64,000 nucleotides of DNA from Oceanidesulfovibrio marinus (GCF_013085545.1 NZ_CP039543.1:1240001-1304000); one strand, 5' to 3'; shown: positions 36,268 through 47,511, counted from the stretch's first letter. Program-made: numbers and translations. Notes: generated by a model not told the origin, from the letters alone.

Positions 36268-37998
36268 ATGGCAAGCAAATCGACGTACGAGTTTTATAAG
36301 GACGATCTGAAGAGCATCCCCCCGACTCGCGCCATGGCGGAAACGCTGGCCTGCGATCCACGCGTGCGCACCGTGTCCGCCGCCGACGCCTACGAGCTGG
36401 CCAGACGCCAGAAGGACGTCATCGAGACGGACATGCCCATCTACCCGCCGGCGGCAAAGCGGCTCGGCCTGCCCGGCGGCGCCACCGTGCTGAACAACGT
36501 GCACGGCCGCATCGTGGGCCGCACGGCCCAGGCCCGGCGGTTCTTCAACCGCATGCCCGGCTCAGAGAAGCGCAAGGTGCTGGGCGACGTGCGCGAGGCT
36601 CTGGTGGGTCTGCGCGAACGCCCCTGCATCAAGGCCCACGCCATTGTCGGACTCGATTCCGAGATGATGATCAAGGCCACCATCGTGGCCTCCGAGGACG
36701 ACGCCATCAACGTCTTCAACTGGCTGGTCAACTTCACCCCGTACGAGGAGCTGGCACAGGAGTACGAGGCGAGCGCGGTCCTGCCGGTGCCGGACATCAT
36801 CGTGGTGGGCGACAACCGCTGGACCATCCGCGATCCCTACTACCACGATGAAGGCGGCGCCCAGCTTGCGCTGGTGGATGAAGAAGCCAACGTCATGTTC
36901 AACTTCGGCATGCGATACTTTGGCGAGCGCAAGAAGGGCACGCTCACCCTGGCCTGGACCTCGGGCATGCGCCTGGGCTGGGCCGCCTGCCACGGCGGCA
37001 TCAAGGAGTTCGACTTCTCCGGCTGCGCCAACCAGCACAAGTCCATCGGCAAGCGTTCCATCGCCTTCTTCGGCCTGTCCGGCACAGGCAAGAGCTCCCA
37101 CACCAACGCCGCGGACAACGACGGCACCCTGCCCGAGGGCGTGAACAAGGTGGTGCTGCACGACGACGCCTTCCAGATCGACCGCGAGGCCAGGGTCTGC
37201 CGCGTCTGGGAGCCCACGCTGTTCGACAAGACCGACTCCCGGCCCCTGGGCCACCCGGACTGGGAGTACTGCATCTCGGTGATGAACCACGGCGTCATCA
37301 ACGTGGAGGGCAAGGTGCTGCCCCTGGGGCAGGACCTGCGCAACCCTAACGGCCGCGCCCTGTTCGACCGCGACCTGCTGGGCAAGTACGTGAACCGCTG
37401 CCGCTTCCCGGACCTGGTCTGCTGGCTGACCAAGGACACCACCCTGCCGCCCATCCTGCGCTTCGACAACCACGAGCTGGCCGTGGCCATGGGCGCCAGC
37501 CTGATGACCCGCCGCAACCACGCCGAGAACGTCTCCGAGGAGGAGCTCAAGAAGCTCGTCTTCATCCCCTTTGCCAACCCCTTCCGCGTCTACCCCCTGT
37601 GGAAGGACGTGGCCGCGTTCCTGGATGTGATGGAGCACGGCGCGCAATGCTTCTGCTTCAACTCCGTGGGCTTCTGGAAGCACTCGGACTCCGACCTGGC
37701 CCCCATCCCGCTGAAAACGTCGCTCACCCTGCAGTCCGCAATCCTTTTGAACCAGCTTGAGTGGCGCGACTGGGACCTGCTGTCCGGTGCGCAGATTCCC
37801 ACGGCCGAGTCGGTGGACGCCCTGCTGCCCGGCTTTGCCGAGATGTACAATCCGGACTCCGTGGAGGCGCGCGAGTCGTACATCAGCACGCTGACGGACC
37901 GCTTTGCCCAACGCCGGCGGTACCTGGAGCTGTCGGACCTCAACGAGTCCCCGGAGCTGCTCGTGCGGCTGGTGAAGGCACTGAAGATTACGGCCTAG
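36268..37998 (+). CDS. pckA: phosphoenolpyruvate carboxykinase (ATP)
   Basis: 576 aa, a little longer than the E. coli enzyme (540). The kinase-1a P-loop is GLSGTGKSSHT near residue 269, the ATP-type form rather than the FPSACGKTN of GTP enzymes. The metal site is DDAFQID. Just before the P-loop is RSIAFFGLSG and after it GVNKVVLHDD. It converts oxaloacetate to PEP and CO2, or runs backwards in fermentation. The ATG has GGGAG 9 nt upstream; a possible -10 TATACT lies about 55 bp upstream. Confidence 0.9.
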   Translation: MASKSTYEFYKDDLKSIPPTRAMAETLACDPRVRTVSAADAYELARRQKDVIETDMPIYPPAAKRLGLPGGATVLNNVHGRIVGRTAQARRFFNRMPGSEKRKVLGDVREALVGLRERPCIKAHAIVGLDSEMMIKATIVASEDDAINVFNWLVNFTPYEELAQEYEASAVLPVPDIIVVGDNRWTIRDPYYHDEGGAQLALVDEEANVMFNFGMRYFGERKKGTLTLAWTSGMRLGWAACHGGIKEFDFSGCANQHKSIGKRSIAFFGLSGTGKSSHTNAADNDGTLPEGVNKVVLHDDAFQIDREARVCRVWEPTLFDKTDSRPLGHPDWEYCISVMNHGVINVEGKVLPLGQDLRNPNGRALFDRDLLGKYVNRCRFPDLVCWLTKDTTLPPILRFDNHELAVAMGASLMTRRNHAENVSEEELKKLVFIPFANPFRVYPLWKDVAAFLDVMEHGAQCFCFNSVGFWKHSDSDLAPIPLKTSLTLQSAILLNQLEWRDWDLLSGAQIPTAESVDALLPGFAEMYNPDSVEARESYISTLTDRFAQRRRYLELSDLNESPELLVRLVKALKITA

Positions 37999-38030
37999 GC
38001 ATTGTCAAATTCTCCAGAGGCGGGGATTTA

Positions 38031-38060
38031 TTGACATCTGCCCGAACTCTACCCTAAACA
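38031..38060 (+). promoter_or_regulatory. probable sigma70 promoter for the aldolase-like/gap unit
   Basis: A perfect -35, TTGACA (38031-38036), is followed after 18 bp by TAAACA (38055-38060) as the -10. This is about 78 bp upstream of the next start codon. Confidence 0.5.
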
Positions 38061-38137
38061 GGGACAGTCGATTGTGCGCCCGTGCTCTCGCGCTTTTTGG
38101 GGTGCGCGGCGAAGCTGTCTCACTGTGAACATACGAA

Positions 38138-38866
38138 ATGACAGATCCACGCACCCTACTCGCCGCGATTCTTCAGGACGCCTACACCGCGGGCTACGCC
38201 GCCCCGGCTTTCGCAATCCGCAACACAGAGGACGGCCTCGCGGCCATCCAGGCAGCCGTGGCCGATGGCGCGCCCCTGGCCCTGGTGCTCAACATCGCCG
38301 ACTTCCCGGCCGAACGCTGGAGCGACGTCTGCGCACAGCTCAATGAGTCCGCCCACGCCGCCTACGGCCAGGACTTCGCTCTGGTCCTGGTGCTGGAGGG
38401 TCTGGCCGACCCGGCACAGGCAAAACAGGCTGCCGAGGCCGGCTTCGCCATGTGCTTTGCCACCGCATCCGGCGATACGTCCGCCGCGATCGTCGAGGCC
38501 GGCATGATGGCCCTGCGTGAGCTTCCGCTGGGGGCCGCGGACAGGAGCCTGCCCGCGCCCAACGAGGTGCTGGCCGTCGATACCGGCTCCATGCCCGAGC
38601 TGCACGACCTGGTGCGCGTCACCTCGGTGCTGCCCGGCGTCTTCCTCACCCTGCGGCCCGGACAGAGTCTGCTGGAGCAGGCCGAGGAGCCCGCGGACGC
38701 TACCTTTTTCCCCGGCAGGGAGCATCCCCTGCGCGCCGCCGTGCGCACCGGGGTATGTCTCGTACTATTCGATACGGACGGCGGCCCGACCCCTGCGCAG
38801 GTGGAGGAGGCCGTGCGCCTCACTGCCTCCCAGGGCGCCGCCCGCTTCATGGAACATTCCTCTTAA
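38138..38866 (+). CDS. class II aldolase-like pseudoenzyme next to gap
   Basis: 242 aa. The opening LLAAILQDAYTAGYAAPAFAIRNTEDGLAAI matches class II fructose-bisphosphate aldolases (LL..A...GYAVPAFNI.N.E...AI). The following strands recall the rest of a shorter barrel, for example LVLEGLADPAQAKQAAEAGF where real enzymes have LHLDHG. The catalytic Asp and zinc-binding His of that LHLDHG motif are missing, and the later zinc His motifs are not seen. It thus seems non-catalytic. It lies 18 bp before gap and would be co-expressed; a regulatory or structural role in glycolysis is inferred only. Confidence 0.6.
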   Translation: MTDPRTLLAAILQDAYTAGYAAPAFAIRNTEDGLAAIQAAVADGAPLALVLNIADFPAERWSDVCAQLNESAHAAYGQDFALVLVLEGLADPAQAKQAAEAGFAMCFATASGDTSAAIVEAGMMALRELPLGAADRSLPAPNEVLAVDTGSMPELHDLVRVTSVLPGVFLTLRPGQSLLEQAEEPADATFFPGREHPLRAAVRTGVCLVLFDTDGGPTPAQVEEAVRLTASQGAARFMEHSS

Positions 38867-38884
38867 TCCCAAGGGAGTCATGCA

Positions 38885-39883
38885 ATGAGCGTAAAACTCG
38901 GAATGAACGGCTTCGGACGCATCGGCCGCTACCTTACCCGTCTGCTTGCGGATGAGCCGGAAATCGAGCTGGCCGTCATCAACGCCCGCGCCGACAACGC
39001 GAGCCTGGCCCATCTTCTGGCGTACGACTCCTGCCATGGCCGCTTCCCCGGCGTTTCGCACAACGAAAACGGCCTGATCGTGAACGGCAAGGAAATCGCC
39101 GTGAGCCGCCAGCCCCTGGGCCAGCACGACTGGACCCCGTGGGACGTGGACGTCGTCGTGGAGACCACCGGCAGGATCAAGGACCGCGCCGGCCTGGCCA
39201 AGCACCTGGGCGCCGGAGCCAAGAAGTCCGTTATCAGCGCGCCGTGCAAGGATGCGGACATCACCGTGGTCATGGGCGTGAACCATCAGGACTACGACCC
39301 GGCCAAACACGATGTCATCTCCAACGCCTCCTGCACCACCAACTGCCTGGCTCCCGCGGCCAAGGTGCTCAACGACGAGTTCGGCATCGTCCACGGCCAG
39401 ATGACCACGGTGCACTCCTACACCATGAGCCAGCGCATCCTGGACGGCTCGCACTCGGATCTGCGCCGCGGCCGCGCCGCCGCCGTGTCCATGATCCCGA
39501 CCACTACGGGCGCGGCCAAGGCCCTGTCCCTGGTCATCCCGGAGCTGGAAGGCAAGCTCAACGGCATGGCCATCCGCGTGCCCACGCCTAACGTCTCCCT
39601 GGTGGACCTCACCTGCGAGCTGGCCAAGGACTGCACGGCCGAAGAGGTCAACGCCGCGCTCAAGGCGGCCAGCGAAGGCCCCATGCAGGGCAACATGGGC
39701 TACTCCGAGGAACCGCTGGTCAGCGTGGACTACATGGGCTCGATCTACGGCGGCGTGGTGGACGCGCTCACCACCAACGTCATCGACAAGCGGCTCTGCA
39801 AACTGATCATCTGGTACGACAACGAGGCCGGCTTCACCAACCAGCTGCTGCGCCTGATCAAGATGGTGGGCAAGGACCTGTAG
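38885..39883 (+). CDS. gap: glyceraldehyde-3-phosphate dehydrogenase, type I
   Basis: 332 aa. The NAD-binding GMNGFGRIGRYLTRLL, the catalytic Cys in SNASCTTNCLAP (near 151) and the RAAAVSMIPTTTGAAKAL segment all fit. The C-terminal WYDNEAGFTNQLLRL is the family end motif. The enzyme oxidises glyceraldehyde-3-phosphate to 1,3-bisphosphoglycerate. AAGGGAG lies before the ATG. A strong terminator follows 50 bp after the stop. Confidence 0.97.
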   Translation: MSVKLGMNGFGRIGRYLTRLLADEPEIELAVINARADNASLAHLLAYDSCHGRFPGVSHNENGLIVNGKEIAVSRQPLGQHDWTPWDVDVVVETTGRIKDRAGLAKHLGAGAKKSVISAPCKDADITVVMGVNHQDYDPAKHDVISNASCTTNCLAPAAKVLNDEFGIVHGQMTTVHSYTMSQRILDGSHSDLRRGRAAAVSMIPTTTGAAKALSLVIPELEGKLNGMAIRVPTPNVSLVDLTCELAKDCTAEEVNAALKAASEGPMQGNMGYSEEPLVSVDYMGSIYGGVVDALTTNVIDKRLCKLIIWYDNEAGFTNQLLRLIKMVGKDL

Positions 39884-39933
39884 GGATTTCGTCCAGAAAT
39901 CTGGACACTCAAAGTCCATCTATTGGGATATTG

Positions 39934-39970
39934 AAAAGCCGGCCTTCCGCGATGGAGGGCCGGCTTTTTT
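39934..39970 (+). terminator. Rho-independent terminator after gap
   Basis: AAAAGCCGGCC, a 12-base loop, then GGCCGGCTTTTTT. The stem and T-tract are both strong. Confidence 0.9.
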
Positions 39971-39990
39971 GTTTCTTGGCTCTCGTGGCG

Positions 39991-40145
39991 GCGGGGGCAA
40001 GCCTTTCTGAAGAAAGGTTCTTCCCCCGCACCCCTTTCCAAAGATTTTTCTCTGTTTTTTATCAAGTTGGACTGCTCAACCAGATAAAAAGTTTCGGAAG
40101 GGAGAGCGCGAGAGGGAAACCCCTTTTAAAGGGTGTCCCTCTCGC
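39991..40145. repeat. intergenic repeat of a second type with two hairpins
   Basis: Hairpin one is GGGGGCAAGCC...GGTTCTTCCCCC (39993-40027); then ACCCCTTTCCAAAGATTTTT, an AT-rich stretch (TTTTTTATCAAGTTGG), and hairpin two AGAGGGAAACCCC...GGGTGTCCCTCT (40111-40142). It lies between gap and the convergent nifS-like gene. It is unlike the triple-hairpin family, and only one copy is in the window. Confidence 0.5.
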
Positions 40146-40178
40146 TAACAGCCTGTGCAAACAGCTTACGCCTTTGCC

Positions 40179-41342
40179 CTAGTCCAGCTCGGCCAGGGTT
40201 TCTTCCAGCCGCAGCAGGAGCTCGTCCACGTCCTGCTCTTCCGTGAATATGCCCCAGGAGAAGCGCACGGCCCCGGCCGCGTATTGCTCCGGCGCGTTCA
40301 TGGCCAGCAGCGTGGTGGAGATACTCACCTGCCCGGCATGGCAGGCGGCGCCGCCGGACACGGCCACCTCCCGCGCCACCAGGCCGGAGAGGATGGACCC
40401 GGCCGTGACGTTTGCAAAACCGACGTTGGCGGTCTGTGGCAGACGGGCGTCTTCGGTGAACGGTTTTCCAAAGAGCCGGAACGGCCGGCCCAGATCATCG
40501 AGCCCGGCCATGAACCGGTTGCCCAGCGCCCGCTGTCGCGGCTCCTCATCAGCCACCTTGCGGCAGACGATCTCCAGCGCCGCGCCCAAGGCCACAATGT
40601 ACGGCACGTTCTCCGTGCCGGGCCGCAGACCGCCCTCCTGCCCGCCGCCAAAGGTGACCGGCGCGATGCGCTTTCTGGCTTCCTCGCTGGCGATCACCAG
40701 GGCCCCGACGCCCTTGGGCGCGTAGCACTTGTGGCCGGCCACGGTCAGGAAGTCCACGCCCAGCTCGGCCACGTCCACTGGAATCTTGCCCACGGCCTGG
40801 GCCGCATCGCAGTGGACCAGCCAGCCGTGCTCCTTGGCAATCTTCGCCGCCTCCCGCACCGGGTTCAGCGTGCCGGTCTCGTTGTTGGCCAGCATCACGG
40901 CCAGAAGGCCCGGCCCGCCCGAAGAACAGACCTGCTCCAGAGAGTCGAGATCCATGGCCCCCTGACTGTCCACGGGAATGACATACATCCTGGACCCGCG
41001 GCGCTCCAGGGCCCGCGCTGGAGCGAATACGGCCGGATGCTCCACCGCGCTCACAGCGATGCGTTCCGGCCTGCCCTCGGGCGCAAAGGGCCCTGCCGTG
41101 CCGAGAACGGCCAGGTTGTTCGCCTCAGTAGCGCCGGAGGTGAAGACGATGGAGGAGGCCGAAACGCCCAGGGCGGCGGCCGCGTTCTCCCGCGCCTGGT
41201 CCACGGCGTCTTTGGCGGACATGCCCGGCAGATGGGCGCAGCCGGGGTTGCCGAAGCTCTCGCTGAGGAATGGAATCAGCCTGTCGCGTACTTCCGGATG
41301 GACTGGCGTAGTGGCATTGTAGTCGAAGTAGAGTGGTCTCAT
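40179..41342 (-). CDS. cysteine desulfurase, NifS/IscS family
   Basis: 387 aa from the ATG at 41342 (RPLYFDYNATTPVHPEV is the family N-terminus; a longer frame is rejected). Visible are HCDAAQAVGKI with the PLP Asp, the Schiff-base Lys in VAGHKCYAPKGVGAL near residue 207, and the loop VSGGAACHAG near 330 that contains the mobile catalytic Cys. The enzyme releases sulfur from L-cysteine as a persulfide for Fe-S, thio-tRNA or other cofactors. There is no iscU or iscA nearby, so the acceptor is unknown; it stands alone, divergent from the CBS protein. Confidence 0.88.
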   Translation of the reverse strand: MRPLYFDYNATTPVHPEVRDRLIPFLSESFGNPGCAHLPGMSAKDAVDQARENAAAALGVSASSIVFTSGATEANNLAVLGTAGPFAPEGRPERIAVSAVEHPAVFAPARALERRGSRMYVIPVDSQGAMDLDSLEQVCSSGGPGLLAVMLANNETGTLNPVREAAKIAKEHGWLVHCDAAQAVGKIPVDVAELGVDFLTVAGHKCYAPKGVGALVIASEEARKRIAPVTFGGGQEGGLRPGTENVPYIVALGAALEIVCRKVADEEPRQRALGNRFMAGLDDLGRPFRLFGKPFTEDARLPQTANVGFANVTAGSILSGLVAREVAVSGGAACHAGQVSISTTLLAMNAPEQYAAGAVRFSWGIFTEEQDVDELLLRLEETLAELD

Positions 41343-41553
41343 GGGCTGCCTTTTCGCGTTTGTGCGGGGTGTTTGATGCTTTTTTATTCCACGGGTGCGC
41401 CAAGCATGCAAGAAAACCTGGCCGCGGGTTGCCCTCAGGATTGATTTTTGCGCACCATCTCCGTTATGGTGCGGCCATGGACGACAAGGAACCCGACCGA
41501 CGGAACTTCTTCACCGCCGGCCCCCGCCTGCCCTGCCGCAAATACGGATAGCC

Positions 41554-42663
41554 ATGTTCGCGCTCATTCTTTCCGCCGGGCTGGCGATCATCATCTCCGC
41601 GATGTGTTCCATCATGGAGGCCGCGCTGTACTCCGTCTCCGTGAGTCATGTGGAGTACCTGCGCTCCATGGGCCGCACCTCCGGGCGTATCCTGCAGAAC
41701 CTGCGCAGTGATATCGAAAAGCCCATCTCCGCCATTCTCATCGTCAACACGGTGGCGAACACGGCCGGCGCATCCATAGCCGGCGCCGCGGCGGTGAACT
41801 ACTTCGGCGACGCTTACACGGGCATCTTCGCCGCCGTCTTCACGCTGGCCATCCTCATCCTCTCGGAGATTCTGCCCAAGACGGTGGGCGTGGCCTACGC
41901 CAAGCAGATTGCGCCGTTTATGGCGCTGCCACTCAAGTACCTGGTGCTCTCGCTGCTGCCCATCATCTGGGTAACCGGCGCCATTACCAGGCTGGTGCGC
42001 AAGCCCAGCGCATCCCAGACGGCGACTACGGAAAACGACATCATGGCCATCGTCAGCCTGACGCGAAAGGCTGGCATCCTCAAGGCGTTCGAAGAGTCCA
42101 CCATCCGCAACATCCTCAGCCTGGACACCAAGGTCGTGGCCGACATCATGACTCCGCGCACCGTGGTCTTCTCCCTGCCAGCGCACATTTCGGCGGTCGA
42201 GGCGCGCGGCACGGCCAAGTTCTGGAACCACAGCCGCATCCCGGTGTATGAGAACGACGACCCGGAAGAGGTCGTGGGCATCGTCTACCGCCGCTCCGTG
42301 CTCAACGCCCTGGCCAACCAGCAGGACGAGATCACCCTGGACAAGCTCATGCGGCCGGTGCGGTTCGTGCTGGGAACCCTCACCCTGGACAAGCTGCTGC
42401 TGCGCTTTCTGGAGTCGCGGCTACACCTCTTCGTGGTGCTGGACGAGTACGGCGGCGTGGACGGCGTGGTCACGCTGGAGGACGTGCTCGAAGAGATGCT
42501 GGGCAAGGAAATCGTGGACGAGACGGACCAGGTGGAGGACCTGCGAGAGCTGGCCCGGCTGCAACGCCAGCAGCTGACCACGGAGGCGGCGTCCCTGGCC
42601 GACGCCGCGCAGGAGCAGACCGGGCCCGAATCTCCGGATGGCAACGCGCGCGATAAAGGTTGA
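41554..42663 (+). CDS. CNNM/CBS-domain membrane protein (HlyC/CorB-like)
   Basis: 369 aa. The first 150 residues contain the DUF21/CNNM membrane domain (ISAMCSIMEAALYSVSVSHV opening, then NTVANTAGAS and LILSEILPKTVGVAYAKQ with the SEILPK motif). Two CBS domains follow (about 205-325: MTPRTVVFSL; DEYGGVDGVVTLEDVLEEM). The tail is a short Gln/Ala-rich stretch, so the CorC_HlyC terminal domain is absent. Proteins of this group are linked to Mg2+ or Co2+ transport. The start at 41554 begins the first helix. Confidence 0.85.
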   Translation: MFALILSAGLAIIISAMCSIMEAALYSVSVSHVEYLRSMGRTSGRILQNLRSDIEKPISAILIVNTVANTAGASIAGAAAVNYFGDAYTGIFAAVFTLAILILSEILPKTVGVAYAKQIAPFMALPLKYLVLSLLPIIWVTGAITRLVRKPSASQTATTENDIMAIVSLTRKAGILKAFEESTIRNILSLDTKVVADIMTPRTVVFSLPAHISAVEARGTAKFWNHSRIPVYENDDPEEVVGIVYRRSVLNALANQQDEITLDKLMRPVRFVLGTLTLDKLLLRFLESRLHLFVVLDEYGGVDGVVTLEDVLEEMLGKEIVDETDQVEDLRELARLQRQQLTTEAASLADAAQEQTGPESPDGNARDKG

Positions 42664-42747
42664 CGTGATGGGGGCGATTATTACAATATTTCTGATCCAC
42701 CGCGTTGCGGTAGGGATTCATCACGAGACCCAATGCACGAGGCGTAC

Positions 42748-43167
42748 ATGAGCGCAAAGAAATCGAATACCCCGGTCTACCTCGCCCTGGCCCTGCTTCT
42801 GCTCGGCGGCGTAGGCTTTCTCGTCTTCACCGGACTGTCCGAGGACAGCTCCTACTTCCTCAACGTTTCCGAGGCGCTGGCCATGGAGCCGACCAAGCTC
42901 GACCAGGCGCGGCTCTTCGGCACGGTCCATGCCCGGGACATCCGCATGTCCCAGGATGCGCCCGGCGTGGCCTTTATCCTGGAAGACAAGGACGACACGG
43001 CCAAGACCATCCACGTAACCTACCACGGCGCAGTGCCGGACACCTTCAAGGCGGGCGCGGAGGTCATCGTCGAGGGCGGCTTGGATCCCTCCAGCCACGT
43101 CTTCGGCGCCACCACGCTGATGACCAAGTGCCCGTCCAAGTACCAGAAACAGAACCGCGACACATAG
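42748..43167 (+). CDS. ccmE: cytochrome c maturation heme chaperone CcmE, CxxxY variant
   Basis: 139 aa. An N-terminal membrane anchor (YLALALLLLGGVGFLVFTGL, about 11-30) is followed by an OB-like periplasmic domain (ARLFGTVHARDI, VIVEGGLD). The heme-binding site, HxxxY in most CcmE, is CPSKY here, i.e. CxxxY. This variant is established for Desulfovibrio, where the Cys holds the heme and CcmG/CcmH are not needed. Start chosen at 42748 with GAGG 7 nt upstream, five codons inside the longest frame. It is the first gene of the ccm set. Confidence 0.92.
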   Translation: MSAKKSNTPVYLALALLLLGGVGFLVFTGLSEDSSYFLNVSEALAMEPTKLDQARLFGTVHARDIRMSQDAPGVAFILEDKDDTAKTIHVTYHGAVPDTFKAGAEVIVEGGLDPSSHVFGATTLMTKCPSKYQKQNRDT

Positions 43168-43321
43168 CCGCGGCCCGAACATTTGGCGGGCGACAGCCTG
43201 CACCATCGTCATTCTGACGGCGGCGCCTGCATGGAGTGCGCATCCCCCGGAGCAGGGGCCTTTTCTTTGCGCGCCAATCGTTCTATAGTCCGCGGCTCCT
43301 ACAAGACCGGAGCCATCCATT

Positions 43322-45245
<1,924 letters not shown>

Positions 45246-45253
<8 letters not shown>

Positions 45254-45917
45254 TGCGGCTGGGGAAAAGCGGCTGCTCCAGGCCGCCGGCCTTGCCAAGT
45301 TCTACGGGCCGCGTCTCGTGTTCAAGAACGTGAGCCTCTTTGTGGATGCCGGCGAGGCCCTCCTGGTGGTGGGCCCCAACGGCGCGGGCAAATCCACCCT
45401 GTTGCGCATCCTGGCCGGAGCCGGCCACGCTGACGCCGGCACCGTGCAGCGCCATGTGGAGCCCGAGCGCATCGGCTTTCTGGGCCATCGCCCTTTCCTC
45501 TACCCGCAGCTCACGGCCATGGAGAACCTGCGCTTCTGGGCCGGGATGTTCGGCGCGCCCAACGACGACGCCTCGCTGACTGCGATGCTGGAGCGCGTGG
45601 AACTCGCCGCCGTGGCCAACGAGCGCGCTGGCCACTTCTCCCGCGGCATGGCCCAGCGGCTCAACCTCGCGCGCCTGTTCCTGGCCGAACCCGAGCTCCT
45701 GTTCCTGGACGAGCCGGGCACCGGCCTGGACCGCCGCTCCGCCGTGATCCTGCACGAGGAGATCACCCGCGCCAAGGAGCGCGGGGCCGGTATCGTCTGG
45801 ATCAGCCACCACGTGGAGCACGACCTGCCCCTGGCCGACCGCGTCATCGGCATTGCCCGGCGCAAGACCGTGTTCATCGGCCCGGCCGAGGACTACGAGC
45901 CGGAGGCCGTATGCTGA
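45246..45917 (+). CDS. ccmA: heme exporter ATP-binding protein CcmA
   Basis: 223 aa from a GTG inside the end of ccmF. Walker A GPNGAGKST (about 43-51), signature FSRGMAQR (the degenerate form common in CcmA) and Walker B LLFLDEPG. With CcmB and CcmC it forms the complex that loads CcmE with heme. It overlaps ccmB by 7 bp. Confidence 0.93.
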
Positions 45918-46597
45918 AGCCCACGCTGCTCATGGCCCTCAAGGACCTGCGCCTCACGCTCACGCGCGGGGCCGGGCTTGTGCAGGCGCTGCTCCTGGGC
46001 CTCGTGCTCGTCTTCGTCTTCAGCCTGTCCCGCCGGGCAGGCGACCTCGTCCCGGCGCAGACCGCCGCTACCATCTTCTGGCTCGCCTCGCTCTTCTCCC
46101 TGGTGCTCATGTCCAACGCGCTGTTCAGCCTGGAGGAAGAGAGCAACGCCCGGCACGGGCTCATACTCTCGCCGGCGCCGCTGGCCGCGGTGTGGGCGGG
46201 CAAGGCCATGGCCTCCGGCCTGCTTGTCGCAGCCTCGCAGCTTGCGTTCATGCCCGCGACCATCATTTTTCTGGGCGTCGAGCCCTCCGGCCCGGTTGAA
46301 AGCTGGCTCGTCGGCATTGCCGGCATACTGATCGTGGACTGGGGCCTGGTCGCCGTGGGTACGTTGCTGGGTGCGCTGGCCCAGGGCCAGGCCGGCCGGG
46401 AGTCGCTGCTTTCGCTGGTGCTTTTTCCCCTGGTCATACCGGTGCTGCTGGCCGGCATCCGGCTGACCACAGGCTTTCTGGAAGGCGCCTCGCCCCTGGG
46501 CGCCGGCTCCTGGATGGGGCTTGCCCTCGGATTCGGCGCGCTGTACTCCTCGGTCGGACTGCTGCTGTTCCCCATCCTGTACCGCGCTGGAGATTAG
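45911..46597 (+). CDS. ccmB: heme exporter membrane protein CcmB
   Basis: 228 aa with six hydrophobic segments. The N-terminus KPTLLMALKDLRLTLTRGAG and the segment LFSLEEESNARHGLILSP are family features, and the FxxxED region contacts CcmA. It is the last gene before repeat copy E. Confidence 0.92.
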   Translation: MLKPTLLMALKDLRLTLTRGAGLVQALLLGLVLVFVFSLSRRAGDLVPAQTAATIFWLASLFSLVLMSNALFSLEEESNARHGLILSPAPLAAVWAGKAMASGLLVAASQLAFMPATIIFLGVEPSGPVESWLVGIAGILIVDWGLVAVGTLLGALAQGQAGRESLLSLVLFPLVIPVLLAGIRLTTGFLEGASPLGAGSWMGLALGFGALYSSVGLLLFPILYRAGD

Positions 46598-46643
46598 AGC
46601 ATGTTAACAGCGCCTGGGGGACTATGCTTTTTTGAAGAGCCGA

Positions 46644-46739
46644 TGGGCTCTGCCCCTCGGGCTCCCCGCAAGGGGCCAGTGGCGCCTTGACCCCGATCTG
46701 GGGGTCCGGGGAACAGTGTTCCCCCGGCCGCCGGAGGCA
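46644..46739 (+). repeat. GC-rich triple-hairpin intergenic repeat (copy E) between ccmB and ccmC
   Basis: GGGCTCTGCCCC, a diverged second hairpin (AAGGGGCCAGTGGCGCCTT), then GGGGTCCGGGGAA/TTCCCCCGG and CCGCCGGAGGC. It lies inside the 244-bp gap that splits the ccm set. Confidence 0.7.
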
Positions 46740-46841
46740 TACGGGGGATTAAACATTGTACAACCATTCCAGGCACGTTGCGACAATATCCAAAAGGCAC
46801 TAACACCGGATGCCACAGCGTAAGATAAAGAGATTCGATCA

Positions 46842-47510
46842 ATGAACATCCGATCCCTGCTCGCACTCGTCGCCGGCGTCGCGGTTTTCTGCAGCCAGCT
46901 GCTGGTCTGGCTTTACGCGCCCGTGGAAGCCACCCTGGGGCCCATCCAGAAGATTTTCTATATCCACATGCCCTGCGCCGTCTGGTCACTACTCAGCTTT
47001 TTCGTGGTCTTCGTGGCGTCCGTGGCCTACCTGCTGCGACGCAGCTTTTTCTGGGACCGTGTGGCCGGCGCCGCGGCGGAGCTGGGCGTGGTGCTCGCCC
47101 TGCTGGCCCTGGTTTCCGGCTCCATTTGGGCGCGGGTGTCCTGGAACGTCTGGTGGACGTGGGACCCGCGGCTGACCACCACCCTGGTCATGTGGTTCAT
47201 CTACGCCGGCTACCTGCTCATCCGCTCGCTTTCCATGCAGCCGGGCAGACGCGCCGTGGTCAGCGCCGTGCTGGGCATCGTGGCCTTTCTGGACGTTCCC
47301 CTGGTCTTCTACTCCGCGCGTCTCTGGCGCTCCATCCATCCCGCGGTGTTCGGCTCTTCCGGCGGCGGACTGGAGCCTGAAATGAAGCTCACCCTGTTCG
47401 TCAGCCTCGGCGCGTTCGGCCTGCTCTGGGCCGCCATCGTGCTGGCGCGGCTGTGGCAGATGGAAACGGCGGACCGCATCGAAGCACGCATCATCTGGAA
47501 GGAGCATTGA
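46842..47510 (+). CDS. ccmC: heme transport protein CcmC
   Basis: 222 aa with six helices. The WWD motif appears as SWNVWWTWDPRLTT (about 100-114). Histidines in YIHMPCAVW (near 40) and SIHPAV (near 165) are the expected heme ligands. It presents heme to CcmE. It starts 244 bp after ccmB, past a repeat, so it may be transcribed less than ccmAB or from its own promoter. Confidence 0.94.
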   Translation: MNIRSLLALVAGVAVFCSQLLVWLYAPVEATLGPIQKIFYIHMPCAVWSLLSFFVVFVASVAYLLRRSFFWDRVAGAAAELGVVLALLALVSGSIWARVSWNVWWTWDPRLTTTLVMWFIYAGYLLIRSLSMQPGRRAVVSAVLGIVAFLDVPLVFYSARLWRSIHPAVFGSSGGGLEPEMKLTLFVSLGAFGLLWAAIVLARLWQMETADRIEARIIWKEH

Positions 47511-47511
47511 T

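Noticed and set aside
43168-43321. Possible terminator or promoter between ccmE and ccmF
   Set aside because: CCCCCGGAGCAGGGGCCTTTT has only a 4-bp stem, and TATAGT lacks a -35 box at good spacing; too weak to call.
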